This document shows, in pieces, positions 1-5,163 of a stretch of DNA of 5,422 nucleotides; position 1 is the first letter of the stretch; each line of letters begins with the position of its first letter. The position numbers were made by a program, and so were the translations under genes. This DNA is from Anaerolineae bacterium (lineage in GTDB: Bacteria; Chloroflexota; Anaerolineae; JAADDB01). Where the stretch lies: contig WFQT01000187.1 in assembly GCA_015486895.1 (NCBI GenBank), forward strand, positions 1 to 5,422, written 5' to 3'. The notes below the pieces were generated by a model. The model was not told the DNA's origin. It saw nothing but the letters and a program-made list of their open reading frames with translations, and searched no databases.

Positions 1-56
1 GGGGGATGGTTCATTTCGAATCGAAACAATCTTGACAAATAGGGTCGGAAAGAAGG

Positions 57-131
57 CCACAGAATAACCCGGAAAGGCACGGAAAAGGCTGAAAGCAAAA
101 ATTTCCCGTGTAATTCTACGTCATTCCATGG
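57..131. repeat. CCACAG-type 10-bp-phased palindromic repeat, copy 1 (diverged)
   Basis: The left arm starts with CCACAGAAT (57-65), and the right arm ends with ATTCCATGG (123-131); the perfect complement would be ATTCTGTGG, so 7 of 9 positions pair. Inside, CACGGAAA faces TTTCCCGTG (102-110) with one extra C. The left arm shows GGAAA, GGAAA, GAAAG at 71, 81 and 91, a strict 10-bp phase of one helical turn. The architecture is the same as the repeat at 2199-2279, although the sequence has drifted. Similar CCACAG...CTGTGG palindromes are, from memory, scattered through genomes of Chloroflexota and other environmental phyla; their function is not known to me. No transposase or target duplication is visible. 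Confidence 0.6.
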
Positions 132-140
132 CTTAGTGGT

Positions 141-219
141 CGTCTAATAATCACTTCCCTATTGAGAAGTTCAACCTCTGCGAGAAGTCGAACTTCTAAC
201 GGGAGATTATTCCTGGACG
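141..219. repeat. Long imperfect inverted repeat (MITE-like hairpin)
   Basis: The arms pair in register over the whole 79 bp: CGTC 141-144 with GACG 216-219, AATAATC 146-152 with GATTATT 205-211, CCC 157-159 with GGG 201-203, and AGAAGTTC 165-172 with GAACTTCT 190-197. Together these give 22 perfect pairs interrupted by small internal loops, around a 17-nt apical loop. GAGAAGT also recurs directly at 164-170 and 182-188. The element lies ten bases after the CCACAG-type repeat and about 140 bp upstream of the promoter at 357. It could be a non-autonomous mobile element remnant, a structured RNA or a protein-binding palindrome. There is no coding capacity and no obvious target-site duplication, so the class is open. 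Confidence 0.6.
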
Positions 220-356
220 CTTACTTAGCATAAAGCCCATCTAAGGGCAACCCGCACGAGAGCGATAGAACCAGCGGATGTGCCTTAACTGCATGTTCGA
301 AGGCCACCAACGGTTTCTCGCATCGCCGGGAATATTTATGAATTTCATCATATTTA

Positions 357-386
357 TTGACACACCTTGCGAACCCGTGCTATAAT
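357..386 (+). promoter_or_regulatory. Sigma-70-type promoter of the SufR-like regulator gene
   Basis: TTGACA at 357-362 and TATAAT at 381-386 are both perfect consensus hexamers, separated by 18 bp. The -10 is also extended: TG at 378-379 gives TGcTATAAT. Transcription would start near 393, leaving a leader of about 70 nt before the regulator's ATG at 464. Such a strong unregulated-looking promoter in front of a repressor-type gene suggests that control comes from an operator or leader structure, and an inverted repeat begins only about ten bases downstream of the expected start. No comparably good promoter is seen elsewhere in the window. Confidence 0.8.
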
Positions 387-403
387 CTCCCGGCGAAGAG
401 AAT

Positions 404-446
404 TATGATCGCACCACGCTTCCTTCTTGGCAAGGAAGCGATCATA
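404..446 (+). promoter_or_regulatory. Bulged inverted repeat in the 5' leader (operator or RNA hairpin)
   Basis: TATGATCGC (404-412) is the exact reverse complement of GCGATCATA (438-446), and GCTTCCTT (418-425) is the exact reverse complement of AAGGAAGC (432-439). The right arm is continuous, while the left arm is interrupted by about seven bases, so as RNA it forms an 8-bp stem with a 6-nt loop, a one-sided bulge, and a further 7-bp stem. As DNA it is a dyad just downstream of the predicted transcription start, where an autorepressor could bind. There is no T-tract after it, so it is not a standard terminator. The ribosome binding site (AAGG 451-454) and the ATG at 464 lie just outside the hairpin. 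Confidence 0.55.
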
Positions 447-463
447 GAACAAGGCAACAAGTC

Positions 464-1087
464 ATGCGCGGGATACGACAGCGAATTTTAGAGATTATCA
501 GAGAACATGGCCAGGTAACAGTTATGGACCTGGCAGAAGCGCTGCACTTAGCCCCCGTATCTGTGCGTCACCATCTGGACATCTTGCGGGGAGATGGGCT
601 CATCATTGTTACCGGTGTGGAACGGCGCCCCCAGGCCGGGCGACCCAAGCAAGTTTACGCCCTGACCAACGAAGCCCTGGAGCACTTCCCCAACAATTAC
701 CAGCGCTTAGCTGCAGCCCTTCTAGCCGCTGAGCGCCGTCAACCAGCAATAACAAGCCGGGAGACATTGCTCAAATCGGTAGCGGAGCAGATGGCCCGCG
801 AAGCAAGGTTACCGGCAGAGACCAATGGTTTCCCAGAACGACTACCGCAGGTCGTTCACTATCTAACCGATCTGGGCTACGCCGCCAGTTGGAGGCAGAT
901 AGCCAAAGGCCGCTATCGCTTACAAACCAGCAACTGCCCTTACGCAGCGCTGATAGAAGAGTTTCCTGAACTCTGCCAATTAGACAAATCATTGATGGAG
1001 CAACTAGTAGGTCGGCCCGTTGAAGAGCACATCTGCATCCGCAACGGCTACCATTCCTGCCAGTATATCTTTACCGAGACTGCTTAA
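464..1087 (+). CDS. SufR-like winged-helix transcriptional regulator (COG2345 type)
   Basis: This 207-residue DNA-binding regulator has an N-terminal winged helix (about residues 3-70). The recognition helix region reads APVSVRHHLDIL (30-41) and the wing ends in the family-typical GRPKQVYALT (59-68). The C-terminal part carries Cys158, Cys171, Cys191 and Cys199. The CX12C spacing of the first pair and the NCPYA and GYHSCQY surroundings match COG2345/SufR proteins, in which such cysteines bind an iron-sulfur cluster that controls DNA binding. Cys191 is an extra one whose role is unclear. The start ATG has a weak AAGG nine bases upstream, and no better start exists. It follows a strong promoter with a dyad in the leader and precedes moaA by 60 bp on the same strand. 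Cluster sensing and regulation of moaA are inferred; the winged-helix assignment is firm. Confidence 0.85.
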   Translation: MRGIRQRILEIIREHGQVTVMDLAEALHLAPVSVRHHLDILRGDGLIIVTGVERRPQAGRPKQVYALTNEALEHFPNNYQRLAAALLAAERRQPAITSRETLLKSVAEQMAREARLPAETNGFPERLPQVVHYLTDLGYAASWRQIAKGRYRLQTSNCPYAALIEEFPELCQLDKSLMEQLVGRPVEEHICIRNGYHSCQYIFTETA

Positions 1088-1095
1088 TCAACAGA

Positions 1096-1128
1096 GGCGG
1101 ACACGCCGGATCCGGCATCTGTCCCGCC
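1096..1128 (+). promoter_or_regulatory. Stem-loop between the regulator gene and moaA
   Basis: A perfect 12-bp palindrome GCCGGATCCGGC (1105-1116) sits inside an outer pair of arms, GGCGGACA (1096-1103) and TGTCCCGCC (1120-1128), which pair fully except for one bulged C. The structure fills most of the 60-bp gap and ends only eight bases before the AAGGAG ribosome binding site of moaA. There is no T-tract, so it is more likely an mRNA processing or stabilising hairpin, a translational control element or a protein-binding dyad than a terminator. I see no resemblance to the Moco riboswitch. Confidence 0.45.
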
Positions 1129-1147
1129 AGATTGCCAAGGAGTTTTC

Positions 1148-2125
1148 ATGTACGATCAATACGGACGAAACTTACACTACCTCCGGGTTTCCCTAACCGA
1201 CGCCTGTAATTTACGCTGCGTCTACTGCATGCCGGAAGAAACCAAGTTCCAACCCCGTTGGAAGCTCATGTCCGACAAAGAAATGTTGACCTTAGTCAAA
1301 ATCGCGGCCTCCCTGGGGGTAGACAAAATTCGCCTAACCGGCGGAGAACCTACATTGCGCCAGAATCTGACTAGCCTGATACAGGAGATTCGCGCTATTC
1401 CTAATATTCGCGATCTTTCCATGACCACCAATGGCATTCTCCTAGAAGAAATGGCTGCGGACTTGCAACAAGCTGGTCTGGACCGGGTAAATATCAGTTT
1501 AGACACCCTGGACCCAGAGAGGTACCATGCCATCACCCGCTGGGGACATCTTGAAGATGTATTACGCGGTATCACCGCTGCAGAAAAAGCCGGGTTGCTG
1601 CCGCTAAAAATCAACGTGGTGGTCACTCGTGGCTTCAATGACCAGGAGGTCGTGGAAATGGCTCGGCTAACGCAAGAACACGAGTGGGAAGTACGCTATA
1701 TTGAACTGATGCCAGTAGGAGACATAGCGGACTTTGCCACAGAAGCAGTCGTCACGTCGGCAGAGACGAGAAGTCGCATTGAGGCTGCTTTCGGCCCCTT
1801 AGAGCGAGTTGAGGACTATAACGGTCACGATCCAGCGCGACCTTACCGGATTCCCGGCGCTCCAGGCAAGATTGGCTTCATTTCCTCCGTCTCCCAGCCG
1901 TTTTGTGCCGGTTGCACCCGCTTACGACTGACAGCCGATGGCAAATTGCGCCTTTGCTTGTTGAGGGACGATGAAGTCGATTTGTTGACCCCCCTGCGGA
2001 AAGGCGCCAATCGCGAGACACTGCGGAAGATCATGGCGGAAGCAGCGTGGCGCAAGCCATGGGGTCACGGCTTAGCAGAGGCAGTCCGGCCGCAGCAACG
2101 GGTCATGTCACAAATCGGAGGCTAA
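1148..2125 (+). CDS. moaA: GTP 3',8-cyclase MoaA (molybdenum cofactor biosynthesis)
   Basis: MoaA is a cytosolic radical-SAM enzyme that turns GTP into (8S)-3',8-cyclo-7,8-dihydroguanosine triphosphate, which MoaC converts to cyclic pyranopterin monophosphate in molybdenum cofactor synthesis. The SAM-binding cluster motif CX3CX2C is Cys20, Cys24 and Cys27 in the signature TDACNLRCVYCMP. The SAM-contacting GGEP is at 65-68. The second, substrate-binding cluster has Cys253, Cys256 and Cys270, exactly CX2CX13C. The protein ends in the conserved Gly-Gly tail needed for activity. At 325 residues the length is normal. AAGGAG lies five bases before the ATG, so the start is secure. No moaC, moaE, moeA or molybdate transporter is in the window; the only linked gene is the upstream regulator, probably in the same transcript. 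Confidence 0.97.
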   Translation: MYDQYGRNLHYLRVSLTDACNLRCVYCMPEETKFQPRWKLMSDKEMLTLVKIAASLGVDKIRLTGGEPTLRQNLTSLIQEIRAIPNIRDLSMTTNGILLEEMAADLQQAGLDRVNISLDTLDPERYHAITRWGHLEDVLRGITAAEKAGLLPLKINVVVTRGFNDQEVVEMARLTQEHEWEVRYIELMPVGDIADFATEAVVTSAETRSRIEAAFGPLERVEDYNGHDPARPYRIPGAPGKIGFISSVSQPFCAGCTRLRLTADGKLRLCLLRDDEVDLLTPLRKGANRETLRKIMAEAAWRKPWGHGLAEAVRPQQRVMSQIGG

Positions 2126-2153
2126 ATACCGACGCGATAGCGTCACAAAGGCA

Positions 2154-2193
2154 ATGGAGTCAACAGAAGGAGTAACTGGACTCTATCGTTTTT
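2154..2193 (+). terminator. Possible intrinsic terminator after moaA
   Basis: ATGGAGTC (2154-2161) pairs with GACTCTAT (2179-2186), eight pairs including one G-T wobble, around a 17-nt loop. It is followed after two bases by five T residues (2189-2193). The loop is larger and the stem weaker than in a textbook terminator. A smaller hairpin, GACGC-GATA-GCGTC, lies just upstream at 2131-2144, right after the moaA stop codon. If functional, the pair would end the regulator-moaA transcript before the repeat and nfu. Confidence 0.35.
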
Positions 2194-2198
2194 ACTTT

Positions 2199-2279
2199 AG
2201 CCACAGAAAAACACAGAAATTTACAGATTCAGGTCGAAAAGCAAGACAAAGTCTGTGTTAATCCGTGCAATCTGTGGTA
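2199..2279. repeat. CCACAG-type 10-bp-phased palindromic repeat, copy 2
   Basis: The left arm has CCACAG at 2201, ACACAG at 2211 and TTACAG at 2221, exactly one helical turn apart. The right arm has the complementary TCTGTG at 2252, TCCGTG at 2262 and TCTGTGG at 2271-2277. The outer ends CCACAG (2201-2206) and CTGTGG (2272-2277) are perfect complements. The layout matches the diverged copy at 57-131, with this copy closer to the remembered consensus of alternating CACAGATT units. It lies between the moaA terminator and nfu and has no coding capacity. Possible roles are a nucleoid-protein binding site, a mobile palindrome or a structured transcript end; the sequence does not decide between these. 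Confidence 0.7.
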
Positions 2280-2332
2280 AAGATAGTTAGGTCGAGCCTA
2301 AAACGTCCTTGTCGCCAGACTCCAGGGACTAA

Positions 2333-2391
2333 ATGAAGATACACTTGCCGCCATTGAGGCTATACTGGACCGATTCCGGCCCCGCTACCAG
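2333..2391 (+). other. 5' part of nfu coding sequence, out of frame with its start
   Basis: The frame of nfu stays open upstream to a TAA at 2299-2301, and from 2338 it encodes DTLAAIEAILDRFRPRYQ, which has the form of the first helix of an Nfu/NifU C-terminal domain. No ATG, GTG or TTG lies in that frame before 2392. An ATG at 2333-2335 with AGGG five bases upstream (2324-2327) is ideally placed, but it is one base out of register: ATG-AA-GAT instead of ATG-AAA-GAT. One missing A in this run explains the discrepancy. It could be a genuine deletion, a phase-variable site or a sequencing or assembly error. Confidence 0.6.
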
Positions 2392-2580
2392 ATGGATGGA
2401 GGCGACATCAAACTGGTCGAGATTGAAAATGGCATCGTTTACCTAAAATTGCAAGGCCCATGTGTGGAATGCCCTTTTACCGAGCTTATGGTGAAATTTG
2501 GCATCGAGCGGGCCATGAAAGAAGAAATACCCGGCATCCGAGGGGTACAAGCTATCGCCCCTGCCCAGCCAGAGCCATAG
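2392..2580 (+). CDS. Nfu/NifU C-terminal domain iron-sulfur cluster carrier (5' end displaced)
   Basis: The protein belongs to the small Nfu family, cytosolic scaffolds or carriers that hold a [4Fe-4S] cluster between two subunits and pass it to apo-enzymes. The readable ORF is 62 residues: DGGDIKLVEI at 2-11, the ligand pair CVEC (Cys24, Cys27) within GPCVECPF, then the typical helix GIERAMKEEIPGI. The ATG at 2392 is just the Met before the conserved DGGD motif and has no ribosome binding site, so a 62-residue product would lack the first helix. With one base restored near 2336 the protein would be about 82 residues, the usual size. It lies between moaA and rtcB, 80 bp before rtcB. Family assignment is secure; whether an intact protein is made is not. 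Confidence 0.85.
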   Translation: MDGGDIKLVEIENGIVYLKLQGPCVECPFTELMVKFGIERAMKEEIPGIRGVQAIAPAQPEP

Positions 2581-2660
2581 GAGGCGGTTAGAGCGCCGGG
2601 GGTTGGCCAGGCCGGGTAAATGTGGTTGCCGGCATACACCTGCCAGCCGGGAGATTGACG

Positions 2661-4109
2661 ATGAAACGAAGCCATTTACGCCAAATAGAACCTTACCTCT
2701 ACGAGATCGCGCCGACTTTCCGCTCGGACATGCGGGTGCCGGCCAGGATTTACGCCGACCAAATAACGGTGGACAAAGCACTGGAAGATGCATCCCTGGA
2801 CCAGTTGGTCAACGTGGCTACCCTCCCCGGCATTGTGCAATACGCGTTGGCCATGCCGGATATTCATCAAGGGTACGGCTTCCCCATTGGTGGCGTGGCA
2901 GCGACCCGCTATCCCGACGGCGTCATTTCCCCCGGCGGCGTCGGCTACGACATCAATTGTGGCGTCCGCTTATTAGCAACCGACTTCACTTATGGTGAAA
3001 TACAGCCCTACCTATCCGACCTAGCCACAGCGCTTTACGCGCAAGTGCCCTCCGGCGTGGGTGTCAAAGGTTTTTTGCGCCTCCCCACATCCGAGTTAAA
3101 CGAAGTGCTAAGCGATGGAAGCAGGTGGGCACTACGGCGCGGCTTCGCCCGCAAAGAGGATTTGACTTTTACCGAGGACGGCGGCCGTATGGAAGGTGCC
3201 GACCCCGCCAAAGTGAGTAAGAGAGCCAAGGAACGAGGCCGACCTCAATTAGGTACCCTGGGAGCGGGCAATCATTTCGCTGAAATCGGCCGGGTAACAG
3301 AAATATTCCACCCTGCCGCGGCAAAAGCCTTTGGCCTTTTCCAAGACCAGATTACACTGCTCATACATTGCGGCAGCCGGGGATTGGGGCACCAGGTGTG
3401 CAGCGACTACGTGGCACTTTTCCAAACCGCCGTCAAACGCTACGGCATCCACCTGCCGGATCGGCAATTGGTCTGCGCTCCCCTTTCCTCGCCAGAAGGA
3501 CAGGACTACTTTGCGGCCATGAAAGCGGCGGCCAATTACGCTTTCGCTAATCGGCAACTGCTGACGCACCAGGCGAGAGAGGCTTTCACACAGGTATTGG
3601 CAGGCAAAGTGCGTGATCCTAATTTGCGCCTAGTCTACGGCATCACCCACAACATGGCGAAAGTAGAAACTCACCAGGTCAATGGCCAGGCCATGAAATT
3701 GATCGTACACCGCAAAGGAGCGACGCGAGCTTTCGGACCCGGCAGCGATATTCTCCCGGCGGCTTACCAGGATACTGGGCAGCCGGTATTGGTGCCCGGT
3801 TCCATGGGCACCGCTTCGTACGTGCTGGTAGGGACGGCAGCGGCGATGATACAGACATTCGGCTCCACCTGCCACGGCGCCGGGCGCATGATGAGCCGCA
3901 AGGCAGCCCGCCGGCAGGTGCGCGGCGACGATTTACGGCGCAAATTGGAGCACAACGGCATTGAAATACGGGCTGGAAGCGTCCGCGGCCTGGCCGAAGA
4001 GGCGCCTGTGGCTTACAAAGACGTAAACCGGGTCGTGGACATCGTTCAGGCTACCGGCATCGCTTATAAAGTGGCAAAATTACAGCCCATCGCCGTGGTT
4101 AAAGGATAA
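2661..4109 (+). CDS. rtcB: RNA-splicing ligase RtcB (3'-phosphate/5'-OH RNA ligase)
   Basis: RtcB joins RNA 3'-phosphate or 2',3'-cyclic phosphate ends to 5'-hydroxyl ends, using GTP and Mn2+, in RNA repair and tRNA maturation. All core residues are present, numbered from the ATG: Asp97 and Cys100 in GGVGYDINCG, His205 in GTLGAGNHF, His236 in LIHCGSRGLGHQ, His330 in GITHNMAKVE, and the guanylylated His405 in STCHGAGRMMSR. These are one or two positions from the archaeal Pyrococcus enzyme (D95, C98, H203, H234, H329, H404), and the length of 482 is also nearly the same. An in-frame GTG at 2622 would add 13 residues, but the ATG at 2661 has GGGAG seven bases upstream and fits the family start. 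No archease gene, the usual RtcB activator, is nearby. trpC follows after 25 bp. Confidence 0.97.
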   Translation: MKRSHLRQIEPYLYEIAPTFRSDMRVPARIYADQITVDKALEDASLDQLVNVATLPGIVQYALAMPDIHQGYGFPIGGVAATRYPDGVISPGGVGYDINCGVRLLATDFTYGEIQPYLSDLATALYAQVPSGVGVKGFLRLPTSELNEVLSDGSRWALRRGFARKEDLTFTEDGGRMEGADPAKVSKRAKERGRPQLGTLGAGNHFAEIGRVTEIFHPAAAKAFGLFQDQITLLIHCGSRGLGHQVCSDYVALFQTAVKRYGIHLPDRQLVCAPLSSPEGQDYFAAMKAAANYAFANRQLLTHQAREAFTQVLAGKVRDPNLRLVYGITHNMAKVETHQVNGQAMKLIVHRKGATRAFGPGSDILPAAYQDTGQPVLVPGSMGTASYVLVGTAAAMIQTFGSTCHGAGRMMSRKAARRQVRGDDLRRKLEHNGIEIRAGSVRGLAEEAPVAYKDVNRVVDIVQATGIAYKVAKLQPIAVVKG

Positions 4110-4134
4110 AACACGAAAAGGGAGGAAGTCATTT

Positions 4135-4974
4135 GTGAAACGAAGTCACTATTTGCGACAGAAAGGGCTTATTTTAGATGATATTATGGCCTGGAAACGG
4201 AAGCAATTGCCAGCCCGCAAGCGGGAAATGCCGCCAAGCGATTTGCGCGCTTTAGCGAGGCTCATGCCGGCAACGGTGAATTTCGTCGCAGCTCTGCGCC
4301 GCCCTGGCGTTCAGCTCATAGCCGAAGTAAAGCGGGCTTCCCCTTCCCGGGGACTAATCGCCAACATAGACCACGTAGAGTTAGGCCACTTCTACGCCCG
4401 GAACGGTGCCGCCGCTATTTCCGTGCTCACCGACGAGCGTTTCTTTCAAGGCAAATTGGATTACCTCACTGACCTCTACCAACAACTCCGAGGAGAGATG
4501 GGCGACGGTCGCCCCCCTCTCCTGCGCAAAGACTTCATCTTTGACCCTTATCAAGTGTGGGAAACACGGGCGGCCGGTGCCGACGCTTTGTTGCTGATCG
4601 TTGCCGTCCACTCGGACAAAACACTGCAAGAACTCTTGACTTTGACCCATGACGTAGGGTTATCAGCTTTGGTGGAAACACACAACGAAGAAGAAGTGCA
4701 ACGCGCTTTAGCCGCCGGCGCGAAGGTCATTGGCATCAACAACCGGGACCTGCGCAATTTTCAAGTCAGTCTATCGACAACAGAGCACTTGCGACCGCTA
4801 CTACCGCCGGAGGTGACCGTGGTCAGCGAAAGCGGCATCTCCACCGGCGACGATGTGGCCAAACTGCGCGCCTGGAAAGTAGATGCAATGTTAGTGGGAG
4901 AAACGCTGGTCAAAGCAAAAGACCGGACAGCAGTCATGCGTTCCTTGATCAAAGCCGGCCAGGCTGAAGAATAA
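4135..4974 (+). CDS. trpC: Indole-3-glycerol phosphate synthase TrpC
   Basis: TrpC is a cytosolic (beta/alpha)8-barrel enzyme that closes and decarboxylates 1-(2-carboxyphenylamino)-1-deoxyribulose 5-phosphate to indole-3-glycerol phosphate in tryptophan synthesis. Catalytic and substrate-binding residues are intact: Glu64, Lys66 and Ser69 in IAEVKRASPSRG, Lys132 in LLRKDFIFDPYQ, Glu181 in ALVETHNEEE, Asn202 in IGINNRDL, and Glu232-Ser233 in VSESGIS. They keep a constant offset from the Sulfolobus enzyme (13, then 22). The 279 residues are slightly above the usual 255-270 because of an N-terminal extension of about 12 residues before ILDDI. The start is GTG, with GGGAGGA (4120-4126) about nine bases upstream. 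It is a monofunctional enzyme, separated from other trp genes here and probably co-transcribed with rtcB. No trp leader or attenuator is visible in the 25-bp gap. Confidence 0.96.
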   Translation: MKRSHYLRQKGLILDDIMAWKRKQLPARKREMPPSDLRALARLMPATVNFVAALRRPGVQLIAEVKRASPSRGLIANIDHVELGHFYARNGAAAISVLTDERFFQGKLDYLTDLYQQLRGEMGDGRPPLLRKDFIFDPYQVWETRAAGADALLLIVAVHSDKTLQELLTLTHDVGLSALVETHNEEEVQRALAAGAKVIGINNRDLRNFQVSLSTTEHLRPLLPPEVTVVSESGISTGDDVAKLRAWKVDAMLVGETLVKAKDRTAVMRSLIKAGQAEE

Positions 4975-4980
4975 ACGTAG

Positions 4981-5113
4981 CAACTGCTGAGCCGTCATAG
5001 GAGGCCCGGCAGTTGGAAACTGCGGGCAACATCTGCGAAGTCGCCCTCCGGCGACTGGATTTAGCCTGCGAAGGCAGGCTTTGCAGACGTTGCAGCGATT
5101 TCCAGTCGCCGGG
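4981..5113. repeat. Compound inverted repeat with TGGAAA hairpin modules
   Basis: Two homologous arms face each other: 5008-5040 on the plus strand and 5079-5110 on the minus strand, sharing the core TGGAAA...GCAAC-TCTGC-AAG at roughly three quarters identity. Each arm begins with its own small hairpin: GCAGTT-GGA-AACTGC (5009-5023) and GCGATT-TCC-AGTCGC (5095-5109). Between them are AGTCGCC/GGCGACT (5039-5045, 5050-5056) and AGCCTGC-GAAG-GCAGGCT (5063-5080). CCGGCGACTGGA (5048-5059) is a perfect complement of 5101-5112, and CAACTGC (4981-4987) of GCAGTTG (5009-5015), so several folds compete. It fills the gap between convergent genes. No T-tract follows, so a terminator role is only possible, not shown. 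It has the look of an interspersed palindromic (REP-like) element. Confidence 0.7.
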
Positions 5114-5163
5114 TAGCAGTGACAACACTTAACAGGGAAATTATTGAGAATAGGATTTGCGGC

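Larger units (their letters stand above)
1..356. other. Gene-free region carrying two palindromic elements
   Basis: I find no protein-coding gene or recognisable RNA gene in this stretch. It is AT-richer than the coding part of the window. From left to right it contains a 13-bp palindrome at 14-26 (TTTCGA-A-TCGAAA), the CCACAG-type repeat at 57-131 and the long imperfect hairpin at 141-219. After these come short hairpins of unknown meaning: GCCC/GGGC at 235-248, and a pair of nested or competing arms CCGC 252-255 / GCGG 274-277 and GCAC 254-257 / GTGC 280-283. The segment 220-356 has no further structure I can assign. The promoter of the downstream regulator begins at its right end. The stretch looks like an intergenic landing zone for small non-coding repeats. 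Confidence 0.6.

Noticed and set aside
32..65. TTGACA at 32-37 as a promoter -35 element
   Set aside because: The only -10-like sequence downstream (CAGAAT at 60-65) is a poor match and 22 bp away, and no gene follows.
235..326. Possible tRNA, tmRNA or riboswitch (GTTCGA at 295-300, CCACCA at 304-309, short hairpins)
   Set aside because: The five bases on either side of the T-loop-like sequence do not pair, no acceptor or anticodon arm can be drawn, and no known riboswitch core is recognisable.
1088..1147. Moco riboswitch upstream of moaA
   Set aside because: The gap is only 60 bp and holds one simple nested hairpin, far too small for the multi-helix Moco RNA motif.
2622..2660. GTG at 2622 as the start of rtcB
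   Set aside because: The ATG at 2661 has GGGAG at seven bases and matches the usual family start; the 13 extra residues have no family support.
2603..2998. 131-residue plus-strand ORF overlapping the start of rtcB
   Set aside because: It lies in another frame of a convincing rtcB, is rich in Arg and Pro, and matches no family I recognise.
4110..4134. trp attenuator or TRAP/T-box leader before trpC
   Set aside because: Only 25 bp separate rtcB and trpC, with a ribosome binding site and no hairpin, Trp codons or T-box sequence.
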